From assembly GCA_021432635.1 (NCBI GenBank), contig MU270044.1:136898-178687 (forward strand): 41,790 nucleotides of DNA. Reading direction: 5' to 3'. The stretch comes from Thozetella sp. PMI_491. Taxonomy: Eukaryota; Ascomycota; Sordariomycetes; Chaetosphaeriales; Chaetosphaeriaceae. The translations under genes and the position numbers were made by a program. The notes below the pieces were generated by a model, which was not told the DNA's origin, did not search any database, and saw nothing but the letters and a program-made list of their open reading frames with translations. Position 1 is the first letter of the stretch; each line of letters starts with the position of its first letter. Below are positions 10,762-21,080 of the stretch, piece after piece.

Positions 10762-12976
10762 TCATAGTTTCCACCTAAAGGCAGGGTTCTTCCAGTCCAG
10801 ATCTTCAATCTGGCCCTGATCCAAACCGGCCAGCTCAGCATCAACGTCTTTGGCATCTCTTCGTTTGTTGTCTGTTTTCATCCACCACCACGTTGCCGTA
10901 GCCACCAATAGCCATGCGGAAGACGTAGCTAAGTTGAGCCCATTGCCAATAGGATAGTCCGGGCCATCCCACGACAGAAAGGACCACTATGGCCGAGGAT
11001 TCCAGCTGTCAGTATTTCTTGTGCGATAGAGACCTCCATCGTGGAGCGGAATGGATACCCACAGTTGCTATCAGGCTGCCGATATTTGCGAAGAACATGT
11101 TTGTCCCTATCGCCATAGTCCGGGCGCTATCGCTGACCACATTGGCACTGACCTGCGAGTGCGTCAAGGCGCCGGCAGTGAAAGCAGTGCTTGCAATAAA
11201 GAACATTGCTACATAGCGCGCGGTTGCATCGCGAGTTGAAAGGAATACTGCGCCAGGACATGGTTAGAACTATCATGCCATACAGTGGGGAATTGCAGTA
11301 CGCACTAATATAACCAATCATCACCATTGGGGCCCCTATGATCAAGTACACCTGCCTCGAATCGGTTTTCCAGCTGGCGAAGCACATGATCAGCATACAA
11401 ACCGCACCAACCCTAGAAGAAATAATGTCAGTTAGCCACTAAAGAAACAAGCAGAAGCGCTCTAAAGGGTCCTACAAGTATGGTGGCACTGTGTAGAGCT
11501 GCTGCTGTACTACAGTTTTACCCGGATATATCGTCCTCACTATTGTAGGAGCAAAATATGCCAGCCCGTTGACGGTTATCGTCTCCAGCAAGAAGGTCAA
11601 GGCAGTCATGAGGACGACCGGATTTGCGACTCCACTCCAGAGCTTTTTCGCGTCAGGCTTATCCAGAACGGATGCCACGGATATACGCTCGGATTTGATG
11701 CGGGCAATGGCAAGGTCCTTTTCCTCCTGCGAGAGCCAGCGTGCCGTTTCCGGCCGATCCGTAAGGAAAGCAAGGCATAACAGGCCCACGCAGACCGAAA
11801 TAATACCCTCGATCACGAAGATAATGCGCCAGGAGCCTCCAGGCAGGTTGCCGAAGTGCGAGATCGAGAGAATACCGGAGGCGAGCAAGCCTCCAAAAGC
11901 CCCAGCTAGAGGTGCCATGGCGACAAAGATGGACATCCGGAACGTAAGCCTCCACATAGCACTCCAGTCAGCACTCCGCTTCTGTCCTTTGCCCGGGTTA
12001 TGATTCCTAGAACAGAGGAAAGGGGAGAAGGACTCACTCAGATCGCCGATACCATCGTGACAAATAATACTTGCAAATGTTAGCATGCGCAGGCTCTTAC
12101 TTTCAGACCCGCCTAGATGCTCTGACGGAGCACGATCCAGATTCCAGCCTAGTTGTTCAAATGACTAGAATGAGACAATATAGAGAACTCACAGCTATGC
12201 CAGGCATCATGCCGGCCTCGAACATCCCTAGGACAAACCTGACGCCGGCAAGCTCGCTAAATGAATGAACATAGGCAGTGCCAACTGAGGTAGCCCCGAA
12301 GCCTATAATGAGGATCGGGAGATACCAGCCGGGTCCGACCACCTTGCAAACATAATTTGACGGAATTTCGAACACAATATACGGGATGTAGAAGATGCTG
12401 TTCACGGCGTTGTAGTCGTTGCCCTGGAGACCTAGGTCTTTCTCGAGCCCAGCCAAGCGAGCATTGCCTAATACGCGTCGTTAGAGATCACTCCACTAGT
12501 AGTGAACACTGAGATATACATCTACATACCTATGTTTGCGCGGTCGATAAAAGCAAACTACGTCTGAACGTTAGCATATTCTTCTGGGAGGGAACTCAGA
12601 GTAGGTCGGGGGGGCAGAAATGAGTCTCCAGATATGCGCCATCCGCTGCCTGAAATTACAATCGAAAGTAGATTCGAGGAAGAGGAGCCGCATATGTTGA
12701 TACTGACCAAGAACAAGAGAGCCGCTAGAGGCACGACCGCGAAATCGATCTTGAGACGCAGACGGGCCTCTGCTTTGGAATCAAAACTCGCAAGTGCAAC
12801 ACCATATCTAGTAATTTGTTCGTCAGAGACGTGCATTGCGCAAATTATCTTGGGCGTTTTCACTTGTCTGTTGCCGCGCGCCCCTCCTGAGCAAGACCTT
12901 GGGCGTCGAGGTCCAAGGTTTTCGACCTGGCCTCGGTGCCAGTGTCATCCGTCACGATTGCGACTGGCTTCTCCAT
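10762..12976 (-). CDS. MFS transporter, Dal5/allantoate permease (anion:cation symporter) type
   Basis: Nine exons read from high to low coordinates: 12976-12864, 12807-12708, 12557-12530, 12467-12193, 12069-12038, 11949-11476, 11412-11306, 11247-11063, 10986-10762. The sum is 1539 bases and 512 residues. Family landmarks cross the junctions: KYG...RLRLKIDFAVVPL, then FIDRANIGNARLAG before helix 2, FEIPSNYV, the GMFEAGMMPGIAYYLSRWYRR segment built from three exons, and TDRPETARWLSQEE in the central loop. About 12 membrane helices are expected, in the plasma membrane. Relatives carry allantoate, nicotinate, tartrate, pantothenate and similar acids; the substrate here is unknown. The 32-base and 28-base exons are unusually small. 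It is convergent with the SDR gene. Confidence 0.9.
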
Positions 12977-14483
12977 GGCGTGTGCGTCCGTAACCATTGA
13001 TTAGCGATGGTCAGATTGGAAGCAGGGATGCTCCGTAGCTGCTGGGGGATGGTTGATTTATGCTAAAACCCGTGGCTATTATTTACCAACACATGTTCCC
13101 CGTAAGGTGCGGCCGCCAAATGCAGCGGCCCTTGTTCGTGCCCATGCATATGCAATGCACGCACAACGTCCCGGAACAGGACATATTCAGCTGTCACGAA
13201 AATTAGAGGAGAGTCTTGGTCGCCTATACGTGGTCAATCAATGTTAGGGTCCTCCACTTAACGGGCCTTGGCAAGTTGAATTGGATTCGCTCACGAGGGC
13301 ACGGTCTACCATGGGCCAGTAAAGTCTGCGTCGTTATCGCACATTGGGTTGCATTCGGCGGGTGCTGATTCAGCGATCATCTCCCGATACTTCTGGGGTA
13401 CAATACTACCGTATCCTAGAAAAAAGCCTATATTCAGAGACGGCCGTGCTGACACGCAACCCGCAACTAGCCCCAATTGTCCGCGTAGCCGTGCTATTCG
13501 TCGGTAGGGGCTTCAGTTGCCCATTATGTCTTTGCGCCGTGTTAGCGAGCAAGATTTGCTTACTATTCCGTGGCCTCAATGGGACGTATGGCGCCTAGAT
13601 GTTCGTCACCGATACAACTCATAACTATATATGTATGCCAAGGGACGGTTGGGCACCTACCATCTTCCCCCATTAGGAAAATTATCCTATTATACCAGGA
13701 CACATAGCGGACTCGTTCGGTCAGGGATAGCAGATATCTCACGCGACTTGTAGATCCTCCGTTGATAGGGTCTAAATAACGGAACCATATTTTGGCAGGG
13801 ATCTTGCTCTCTGCATTGTCGTCGATTTACCCCTACCAAAACGGCTGTAGGTCGGGGTGTTCCCACGAGCAAGACATCACAATAAAAAGCCTGCTCGAAC
13901 ATAATCATAACAAAAGAAACCTATCAATCACAAACATGGGAAGGGCGAAGAGACAAGGGTTCCAACAACCCGGTGAATTTAAGATGAATGCCAATTCTAG
14001 TAAAATAGAGAGACAGGGGAAGAAAGTAACGTGCTCTCGGACCTTGACCTCTACGGTAGTAGTCAAGTATGTCCACCCCGGTAGACTAGCGGGAGAGGTA
14101 CAGAATATAGGCTGACAAAATGGAGGGGGAGCTAGTGGCGAGTGTGGCCTCAATGCTGCCCCACGCTGACACAGCGTCGCTCGCCACGCCATAACAAGAC
14201 CATACTCCATAGTATCATCTAGCAGGTCCAGGTCCATATGTCCCGTACTGAACCGACCTCAATCAGCCGGACCAGTGATCCCTCGAGATATCCATGCTTT
14301 GTCTGGGGAAGGTGGATATGAATAATATCACAATAAGCGTCACAATAAGGGTTAGGGTTGGCTACGGCCGAATCAGCTAGGCCAATTGGTTTCGGGGCTA
14401 GGTGATGTTGTCACTCCAATTCCAAAAATGGATAGTTCATTTAAAAAGCTAAAATTACATGTCAGTAATAAATACCTACGATT
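12977..14483. other. Intergenic region, no gene seen
   Basis: Only short frames with no family similarity occur. A short stretch at 14347-14361 reads AAGGGTTAGGGTTGG, which contains one telomere-like TTAGGG unit plus part of another. That is too little to call an interstitial telomeric repeat. Confidence 0.5.
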
Positions 14484-14564
14484 GGCCAGATGGCGGAGTG
14501 GTTAACGCGACAGACTAGAAATCTGTTTCCTTCGGGAGCGCAGGTTCAAATCCTGCTCTGGTCG
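14484..14564 (+). tRNA. tRNA-Ser (anticodon AGA)
   Basis: An 81-base cloverleaf. The acceptor stem GGCCAGA pairs with TCTGGTC (one G-U pair) and the discriminator is G. The D stem is GCG/CGC. The anticodon stem ACAGA/TCTGT closes loop CTAGAAA with AGA at positions 34-36. A long variable arm (TTCCTTCGGGAGC) is typical of class II serine tRNAs, and the T arm is GCAGG-TTCAAAT-CCTGC. There is no intron. Confidence 0.95.
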
Positions 14565-14570
14565 AGTTTC

Positions 14571-14578
14571 TTTTTTTT
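14571..14578 (+). terminator. RNA polymerase III terminator of the tRNA
   Basis: A run of eight T residues starts seven bases after the tRNA 3' end. Confidence 0.85.
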
Positions 14579-15318
14579 ACTTCTATTATAGAAGCTTAAT
14601 CCCCTTCTTTCTAACCCCGAGTCATTCTTTTTGAACCGATAAATTGTGGTCTGTATACGCTGAATAATATTGTTGGAATAATATTTTCTGTAATTTCCTT
14701 ATATGCCTTCGTGCCCAAATTGGATATTACGGAGGTAAACGCCTGACTCCGAGCACCCAATTCACTACTGCGTAGTCTTCAATCCAGCCCCTACGGAAGA
14801 CCAGGATCTAGAGATTGGCTCGTTTTACCTCTTTTTAATTCCGCCCAGTTTCTGACAGCGTATGGCTTCGAGGCTGGTTTGGAGCTTAGTGGAGCGGTTC
14901 TAGTGGGGGCTTAGCCCCCAGTTCCCCGCCACAGGCAGTGTTTAGTCACGATAGCAGCGCCGACAATTTGAGGTCTGGCTGCAGTGTAGCAATAGGAATA
15001 GCACTAAAGATGTAGGGCCAAGGCGGACAGCAGTCTATAAGGAGTGACTATGGTAGGCAGTTCTACTGAGCAAGAACAAATCTCTGCCTCCCATCTGGGC
15101 CTCTTTAAGTTGGTGTGGACTGGAAAGATCCGCGACTTGTTTTAGTTACTCCCATGATGGAAAGTTTGTTGAGCCAGGCTGATGGTAGCCGAACGGTAAG
15201 GCTAGCTGCAATGTAGAAATCCGAGAATTCTGCATGGACTGCCTGTTAGGTTTCTTTGCTTTTCTTTTCGAGGGAGGGACTTGCTCCCACAGACGTGAAG
15301 ATGAGGTGTATGAACTTA
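14579..15318. other. Intergenic region downstream of precursor 1
   Basis: No coding sequence recognised. It should contain the 3' untranslated region of the minus-strand repeat precursor, including a possible 3'-UTR intron beginning at 15315 and read downwards. Confidence 0.4.
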
Positions 15319-15672
15319 CTAGTTCAGGTCAACAGCACGCTTCTCCTCTGGCGAGCGCTTGTCCCAGCGCTTCTCTTCCTCTGGCGAGCGCTTGTCCCAG
15401 CGCTTCTCTTCCTCCGGCCAGCGCTTATCCCAGCGCTTCTCTTCCTCCGGCCAGCGCTTATCCCAACGCTTCTCCTCCTCCGGCCAGCGCTTATCCCAGC
15501 GCTTCTCCTCCTCCGGCCAGCGCTTATCCCAGCGCCTCTCTTCCTCTGGCCAACGCTTATCCCAGCGTTTCTCCTCTTCCGGCCAGCGCTTATCCCAGCG
15601 TTTGTCAGCCGATGGCCAAGCAACGGCAGAACTAGCGAGAACAGCCAGGATGACTCCAGCGGCGAATTTCAT
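15319..15672 (-). CDS. Secreted Kex2-processed repeat precursor 1 (candidate RiPP precursor)
   Basis: A 117-residue protein. Residues 1-18 form a clean signal peptide (MKF start, hydrophobic core, AVA cleavage site). Residues 19-25 are WPSADKR. Eight tandem units of WDKRWPEEEKR then fill residues 26-112; unit 2 ends ERR, units 7 and 8 have Ser for the second Trp, and unit 8 lacks one Glu. The tail is AVDLN. Every unit carries two dibasic Kex2 sites (KR or RR), so the protein should be cut in the Golgi into many short Trp- and Glu-rich peptides. This is the layout of dikaritin-type RiPP precursors and other Kex2-processed repeat proteins. The gene is divergent from a UstYa gene (start 16660), which supports a RiPP role. 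The usual Tyr-containing core is absent. Alternatives are a secreted signalling or pheromone-like peptide. Confidence 0.85.
   Translation of the reverse strand: MKFAAGVILAVLASSAVAWPSADKRWDKRWPEEEKRWDKRWPEEERRWDKRWPEEEKRWDKRWPEEEKRWDKRWPEEEKRWDKRWPEEEKRWDKRSPEEEKRWDKRSPEEKRAVDLN
15337..15597 (-). repeat. Eight tandem 33-base coding repeats
   Basis: Seven 33-base units and one 30-base unit encode the WDKRWPEEEKR repeats. The units are almost identical at the nucleotide level, and the changes are mostly synonymous or Trp to Ser in the last two units. Because the unit length is a multiple of three, several other frames also stay open here; these are artefacts. Confidence 0.95.
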
Positions 15673-16659
15673 AATGTAATATATCGCTAACGCGGATGAA
15701 TTTAACGAGGTTTGGTTATGTAAAAAATGGAGTTGAAGTGTAGCCTCAGGTAGCGTTTTCTTGAATCTGCGGTGACAAGATAAAATTCATATTCCTTTCA
15801 GGAAAGTTGGAGGGTATTTATACACTTCTTCTCGGATGGTCTAGACCGTCGGACAAAGGCTTCGTGGAGTAGATGATCGTCTAATTACCGATTAGGTGAC
15901 CTTGGACTACTACATCAGGAGATATGAAATCAGCCAGTCGGGTGTCTTCGGACGTAGTTGTCGGGCATGCACTAGTCCGAGTGCTGACGACTTTGGTGCC
16001 AAGATGCGAGCTTCCGAACAACAAACATACAATTTATGGAAATTAATCTTCAACTGGTCATAAATTTCGTAGCATTTTGGAGCTGTTTGTCTGTGTACCG
16101 AAGCTAGACATTGCGGGGGCGGATACTCGGCACATCGTCGAGTTGTCTGACGTTATCGACGCCCAAGTCGGGCCTGCTTATATTGAACGGCGACTCGCCA
16201 TCCCAGTAGACTTTGAATATCCCCTATCGAACGACCAACCGGCTCGATGCCGGCGCCTCCCCTGTCGTGTATCACTTAGAAATGTTAGCTACATAAGGAA
16301 AGAATTACAGACATGTTGATGTTGTGCGAGGTTCTTGACCAGCATGAAACATCTCGAATCGGCAGGTAGTCAGATAATTTTTGGGGCGTTCAAGTGTAGG
16401 CGGCGCGTGGATCTATCTACTACCCTAAATGTTGCGAGAATGGAGCGAGACATTATCCCTTCCTAAAACTTCAGAGGGAGCTCATGCCCCGCCCCCCAAG
16501 AAAACACGCGCCTTTCCGTATCACTTTTGCTTTCTATATTATCCCTCTTCATATTCTCAACAGTCTCACCTTGTGTGTCCTTTAACCAAACCTGTGTGTT
16601 CTGTCTTGGCCCAGATCTTCCTGCGATTCGGATGACCTACACTTAGAGCCACTGTTTCA
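15673..16659. promoter_or_regulatory. Divergent promoter between precursor 1 and UstYa-A
   Basis: About one kilobase separates the two divergent starts. It holds a TATA-like element for precursor 1 and a pyrimidine-rich tract (about 16520-16600) before the UstYa-A ATG. No gene was recognised. Shared control of precursor and modifying enzyme is plausible. Confidence 0.4.
15815..15822 (-). promoter_or_regulatory. TATA-like element of precursor 1
   Basis: TATAAATA on the minus strand lies about 145 bases before the ATG at 15672. Confidence 0.45.
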
Positions 16660-17796
16660 ATGTTTTCTAAGGACAAACGCCGCGTGGCAATGGTGTCTCC
16701 GAGAGATACCGTGTATGAGGAGCTTCTCCAAGCCGAAGAACCTTTGCCAGGACATTTTGATCGAAAAACTCTCCACTTCGGGCTCTCGCCATTCGAGAAT
16801 ATCCGCGCGTTGGTTTGGATCACCATCAACCTGGTAATACTCTTGGTACTTGGATTTGCAGTGTTAGTCTTGTACCATTATCCTCGTGACTTGTCTATGA
16901 AGCTATATTGTAAGTCCAAGATACGATATTTAGTTGGTGACTAGGCACTCATTAACATATACTGTAGCGCCTGCCCAAGACGTCGTCAAGTATTTTGTTA
17001 CGCAACCGCATGACTCGGTTCATAATAAGAATATTTATATGAACCTCCTGCCGGATGGGTCGCGGAATCCTGACGTCGATGAACGTTGGGAAGCCCTCTA
17101 CGCCCGTAAGATACTTTACCTGCACCAAATCTGCGTGCACATGTTGTCTGACTCGCAGTTCTGAAATAGCGTACATGGCCGCGGCCATCACGCCGGAAGA
17201 GGCGAACCGCCTCCCATCTAAGACAATGCGCCTCCCTGGTAGCGACAATGCCTACGTTATTGAACTTGAGATCTTCCATCAGCTCCATTGCCTCGACTCC
17301 ATTCGACGCTCGCTATTCCCTGCGACCGGCCATAGTGGCGGCGTGAAAAGTCACTTCGGGGACGGAGACAAAGATGCACATTTGCCGAGCCATCTTGGTA
17401 TGTTCTACTTTTGCCTTGTATCCATATACCTAACGTACATTTACCATCTCATCTTCCTTCGACATTGATTCACCTATCTCGTCCTTCCTCATTCTCTCGC
17501 GATCCAAGCCGGTGGGATGTGATACCACGGCGACCACATGGCAATTGGAGCTAACCCAAGTGCTCTGATCAGATCATTGCCTTGATTGGATCCGCCAAGG
17601 TCTTATGTGCTGGGTGGACGTCACCCCAGTCACTTGGGAGTTCGATCCGGAGCTGGGATATCCGGAGACACAGATCCCTCACCAACGTACGTGCCGTAAT
17701 TGGGATAGGGTGACAGCCTGGGCTGAGACCCGAAGTGTCCCTGAGCCACCGTTTAAGAAGCTTGGGCCGTTCACACCGCCCACAGAGGACTACTGA
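16660..17796 (+). CDS. UstYa-like (DUF3328) oxidase A
   Basis: Exons 16660-16909, 16968-17105, 17170-17397 and 17573-17796 give 279 residues. A cytoplasmic N-terminus is followed by one membrane helix (about residues 49-72, VWITINLVILLVLGF core). The lumenal domain carries the two family motifs HQLHC (166-170) and HLDHC (204-208); the second HxxHC is assembled across the exon 3/4 junction. CLDWIRQ, VTPVTWEF and the RTCRNWD segment complete the family pattern. UstYa and related DUF3328 proteins act in fungal peptide pathways in oxidative macrocyclisation, chlorination or other C-H functionalisation, probably with a metal held by the HxxHC motifs. Divergence from precursor 1 makes that peptide the first candidate substrate. 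Confidence 0.9.
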
Positions 17797-18677
17797 TCCT
17801 TGATCACCTGGAACATGCGAAATGGATAATGCGAGATAGTATTACGCCTAGTCATTTAGCTACCTAATCTTCTTTGGAGGTTGACTCTTAGTTTATGGTA
17901 AATCACGAGGTGTTGTCTACCTAGCTATTACGATACCGAATGGTTCTTTTAATAGCAGATACAAGAGTGTAACTTTGAACTGGTAGGCCGACTCTAAGAC
18001 GGTTCGGTCAGATGAGGAAATACATAACTGAGGTTATATTGATCCGCACTCCTAGGACGAGATTGCCGACGAGACCGGCGGAACTTTACTCAACTACTAA
18101 ACCTACCGACACTATCGTTAACAAGGTAACTTCATGGGGCGGCATCTATTAGAGCAGCGTCGTTGGTATTACTAGCTTTATGCCTTTAAAGACTTTCTAG
18201 GTTAATCTCTCGTTCGACAGTTATTACCATTTTGATCGCCGGGGGTATATAGATGTTACTTCTCCCGTGTTGATTGTAGATGCTCCTGAGATCGTATCAA
18301 AAGTCATCCGGACCTCAACTGACCATCAGTTGTCAAGAGTGTTTTGTGCGCGGTCCAACCCCAAAACCCTCGAGTCTCACCCCACGTCAGCAGCTGCCAT
18401 GGCTGTGGTTCGGTTGGAGAGCGGGGCGAATGAGACGCGACGACCCCGCGCACCTCGAACTTCAGCGCAGACTATCGGGACAGTTTGCAGTAGAGCCGCG
18501 TAGGTGTGAAAATAGTATCTATAAAAGATAAAACAGCATGTGAAAGAGGAATCTAGGCGGTCGGAGCCGTGATCGTCTTGTGTTCACCCCCAAGGGTTGT
18601 GGGTCTCTTGCAGGGCAATAAACGCTGTGACAGCACGCCCATCACATTTCGGACCGCCCCACGATACCCCGGTACAC
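17797..18677. other. Intergenic region between UstYa-A and the DUF218 gene
   Basis: Two convergent genes end on either side. An 80-codon plus-strand open frame near 18280 has no recognisable features. Nothing else was seen. Confidence 0.45.
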
Positions 18678-19711
18678 CTACGACCGCACTCTCTCCTCTT
18701 TGCCTTTCTCTACAAGGGCGTCCAGTTGCTTCCAGGCAGCCTCCGCCACGCTGGGCACGTCAACGTGCGCTATAAACCCCTTGCCGTTTGGCCCATAGCC
18801 ATCCTCGTCGTCTCTTAGCCTTGGGATCTCGCCCATAAGCAAATCCACAAATCGGGACATGCTCCAGAGTGATGCGCCTTGAGAGTCGAAGCTCGCGAAT
18901 TCGAGCGACGACCATATGTCGGTAGCCTCGGGAGATTCTCCTCGAACCGCTACCCTTGGGACAAAGGTCGGCCAGCTGACGAAGCGGGGGGGCGAGGCGT
19001 GGTCCTCGTACACTTTTTCGAACGACGCCACAGTCCGCCTGCACATGGTGGGATCTTGAACCACGATGACGGATCGTGGGGAGTGAATCCCGAACGTCTC
19101 TAGTACCTTTCGTGACTCGGATGCATTGGCTCCGCAATTGGTCGATCGATCCTCTACCACGATCCTCAGGCCGCTCTGGCTCTGAGGCTCTTGCGGCGGG
19201 GCGTCTAGCACCTTGAGTCCGAACCACTGTTCTGCTATCTTCTGAATCACCCGAGATTCTGGCAGCCCCTGGGCGGCATCGGCGATTTCCTTGTATCGCG
19301 GATGCTTTGCGACTGCCTCGTAGAGGAAGGAAGTAGAGTGCCCAACGCCGCCGCAGAGTACCAGCACAAGATTCCTCTCTCGTCTACCGGAGCCCGGCAT
19401 GTTAGCGAGGTTTCCTCGGTAAGGTATTCAACTTACAGGGAAATTTTGGCCGGGTCAGAGGACCCATCGGGTCCCGTAGTATCACTAAGGGCCGTAAAGA
19501 CCGTATCGGCGATGCTGAGGACTGCCGAGGCGCAAAACACAATGACATCGGTGGGTGTCGAGGCACCTTCGCTGACTTCCGGAGGCGGCAGCCCGTCTAG
19601 GAACCGATCGACATCTGAAGCGATGCGGATCTGCTCGTACGCCAAGAACGCAGACAAGTAATTGATAGCGTCGGCAGCTTCCTCCATGGCATCATTGGAC
19701 GGCGGGGTCAT
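18678..19711 (-). CDS. DUF218 (YdcF/SanA-like) domain protein
   Basis: Exons 19711-19437 and 19383-18678 (donor GTAAGT, branch GCTAAC, acceptor GGTAG) give 326 residues. The DUF218 core starts with TDVIVFCASAVLSIADTVF. After the junction come LVLVLCGGVGHST and VEDRSTNCGANA, where the acidic and Asn residues are typical of the family, followed by RSVIVVQDPTMCRRT and a WPTFVP segment. The length is slightly above bacterial YdcF proteins of about 266 residues. YdcF binds S-adenosylmethionine in vitro and other members affect envelope properties; the fungal role is unknown. It has no membrane helix. It lies inside the UstYa region but nothing links it biochemically. Confidence 0.82.
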
Positions 19712-20044
19712 CCTGATGTGTAGGCACGGCGGCTGGCCTGGGAGTGCTCGTCTGTTGGGGCTTCTGGCCGTGTTCTTTTCAGCTTGTCTCAGGGGCCCCG
19801 CATAGCCGAAAGATGTGGCGACCAAACTCAACTACACGTGATACAAGTTCGTTTAGCGTGAAGGATTGTGTCGCACGATTGCTGACACTAGCAAGACACC
19901 ATGGGTTGGGCGGCAGTGTAATCCCGATAGTCAAAAAGGGAATGCGGAGAAAAATAATGGTGTAGTTATTGGATAGCGTAGCTCTCGTTAAGGGACACCA
20001 GAAAAAGTCCAAGTCATTCCCCTCTCTGGGAACAGGCTAGACGC
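19712..20044. other. Gap upstream of the DUF218 gene
   Basis: Nothing recognised. It probably includes the DUF218 promoter. Confidence 0.4.
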
Positions 20045-20242
20045 TCAGTCACCTTTGAGAATAGAATCAGCGATCTTCTCGGCCAGCGCATACAGGGTCG
20101 CCTGTGGATGCCCCGGCAAGGAAAATAGTTGTATCGAGGCATCAACGACTCGCAAGCCATTCACGCCGAAGACCTTCGCCATCCAGTCCACCACAGCCCC
20201 GACGCTCGCATTAGTGCCCATCGCATTAGTTGAACATGCGTG
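20045..20242 (-). pseudogene. GMC oxidoreductase C-terminal remnant
   Basis: The minus strand encodes 65 residues beginning HACSTNAMGT, then a VVDWMAKVFGVNGLRVVDAS segment and GHPQATLYALAEKIAD before a stop at 20045. These are the signature end of the GMC flavin oxidoreductase family, including the catalytic His of the HPQ/HxN region and the last helix. An intron acceptor-like TTTAG sits just before the His codon, so this would be the last exon. The FAD-binding domain, 400 or more residues, should lie upstream (above 20242 on the minus strand), but that space is occupied by an unrelated plus-strand gene fragment. It is therefore a truncated relic. Confidence 0.8.
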
Positions 20243-20271
20243 CTAAATCTGAATGATATTATTCCTGATGA

Positions 20272-20919
20272 AGCTTAATATCTCTCCGTCTGTATGCACC
20301 GGTATTTATCGGTCGTGAACGCCCTCTCCAATTGCCGTTCGACACTCTCCCTACTCCCGAAGCCAACATAGCAGACGCCATGGACGACCAGAGATTTCTT
20401 AAGATTCGCGGAGTACGGGATTTGCAGGCACGGGAGCGCAAATCGTACCACGTGGGTAAGTACGGCATGACCACGGGCCTCACCTTCGGCATCGTCGGTG
20501 AAATTGAAGCGATTCTCCGCGAGCCATGCGCTGGGGCCGGAGAGGTTATCTCTTGGGCGTTGCTCATCGTGTCGGCTAGCCGCAAGACATATCCCGGCCA
20601 GCCCTTTTCTGCGCATGGAGACTCTGGCTCAGGCATTTTCGACCTCTCTGGGAATCTTGTTGGCGTTTTGGACGCTGGACAAGAATCGCACGAGGTTCGC
20701 AGGTGTGGCAAAGCATACACAGAGGAGGAACCGAAATTGCCACCCATAGGCACTCCAGTGACTGCAGCGCCCACAGATTTCACAGGATTTGACGAGTCGT
20801 ATGGACTTTCGAGGCAAGAGACTGAGAAACCCGCTGTTGACGTGACCTTCGCGACGCCCATGGAATGGCTGCTGGAAGACGTCGAGGACTTCACCGGCTT
20901 GAAACCCGAGATAATCTAA
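20272..20919 (+). pseudogene. C-terminal part of a trypsin-like serine peptidase
   Basis: The frame is open from just after a stop at 20269-20271 to 20919, 215 residues. The first in-frame ATG is at 20380. The segment HGDSGSGIFDLSGNLVGVLDAG contains the GDSG nucleophile motif of chymotrypsin-fold peptidases and their fungal relatives, followed by the expected hydrophobic strand. The catalytic His and Asp regions, normally some 100-150 residues earlier, are missing, and the upstream DNA belongs to the GMC remnant on the other strand. It is likely a 5'-truncated copy. A short expressed protein from the ATG at 20380 cannot be excluded. Confidence 0.6.
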
Positions 20920-20950
20920 TTTGACGGAAAGTAGTGGCGCGAGCGGATGG

Positions 20951-21080
20951 ACGAGATCGATGCCTGCCCTTTACGGTGGCAAGCCCCAAGGGGTGGCATG
21001 AGGTGGTGTTGTGTGCCCAGGAAAAGAGAGGAGAGTTCGATGCCCTGCCCACAGTGGTGGTAAGCCCAAGGGGGTGGCAT
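20951..21080. repeat. Imperfect 50-base direct duplication
   Basis: A block at 20951-21000 (ATCGATGCCTGCCC ... GGGGTGGCAT) recurs at 21031-21080 (TTCGATGCCCTGCCC ... GGGGGTGGCAT), spaced 80 bases apart, with scattered mismatches. Confidence 0.7.

Noticed and set aside
14347..14361. Telomere-like AAGGGTTAGGGTTGG
   Set aside because: Only one complete TTAGGG unit plus a partial one, which is expected by chance and not an interstitial telomere.
15337..15597. CRISPR-like array from the regular 33-base repeats
   Set aside because: There are no unique spacers, the units are contiguous and coding, and the genome is fungal.
15319..15672. Alpha-type mating pheromone precursor
   Set aside because: The layout is similar, but the units lack the Cys/Trp/Gly-Gln-Pro core of ascomycete alpha pheromones, and UstYa genes are adjacent.
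15234..15690. Long plus-strand open frames over the precursor 1 repeats
   Set aside because: They are by-products of a 33-base repeat that keeps several frames open. Only the minus-strand frame has a signal peptide and Kex2 sites.
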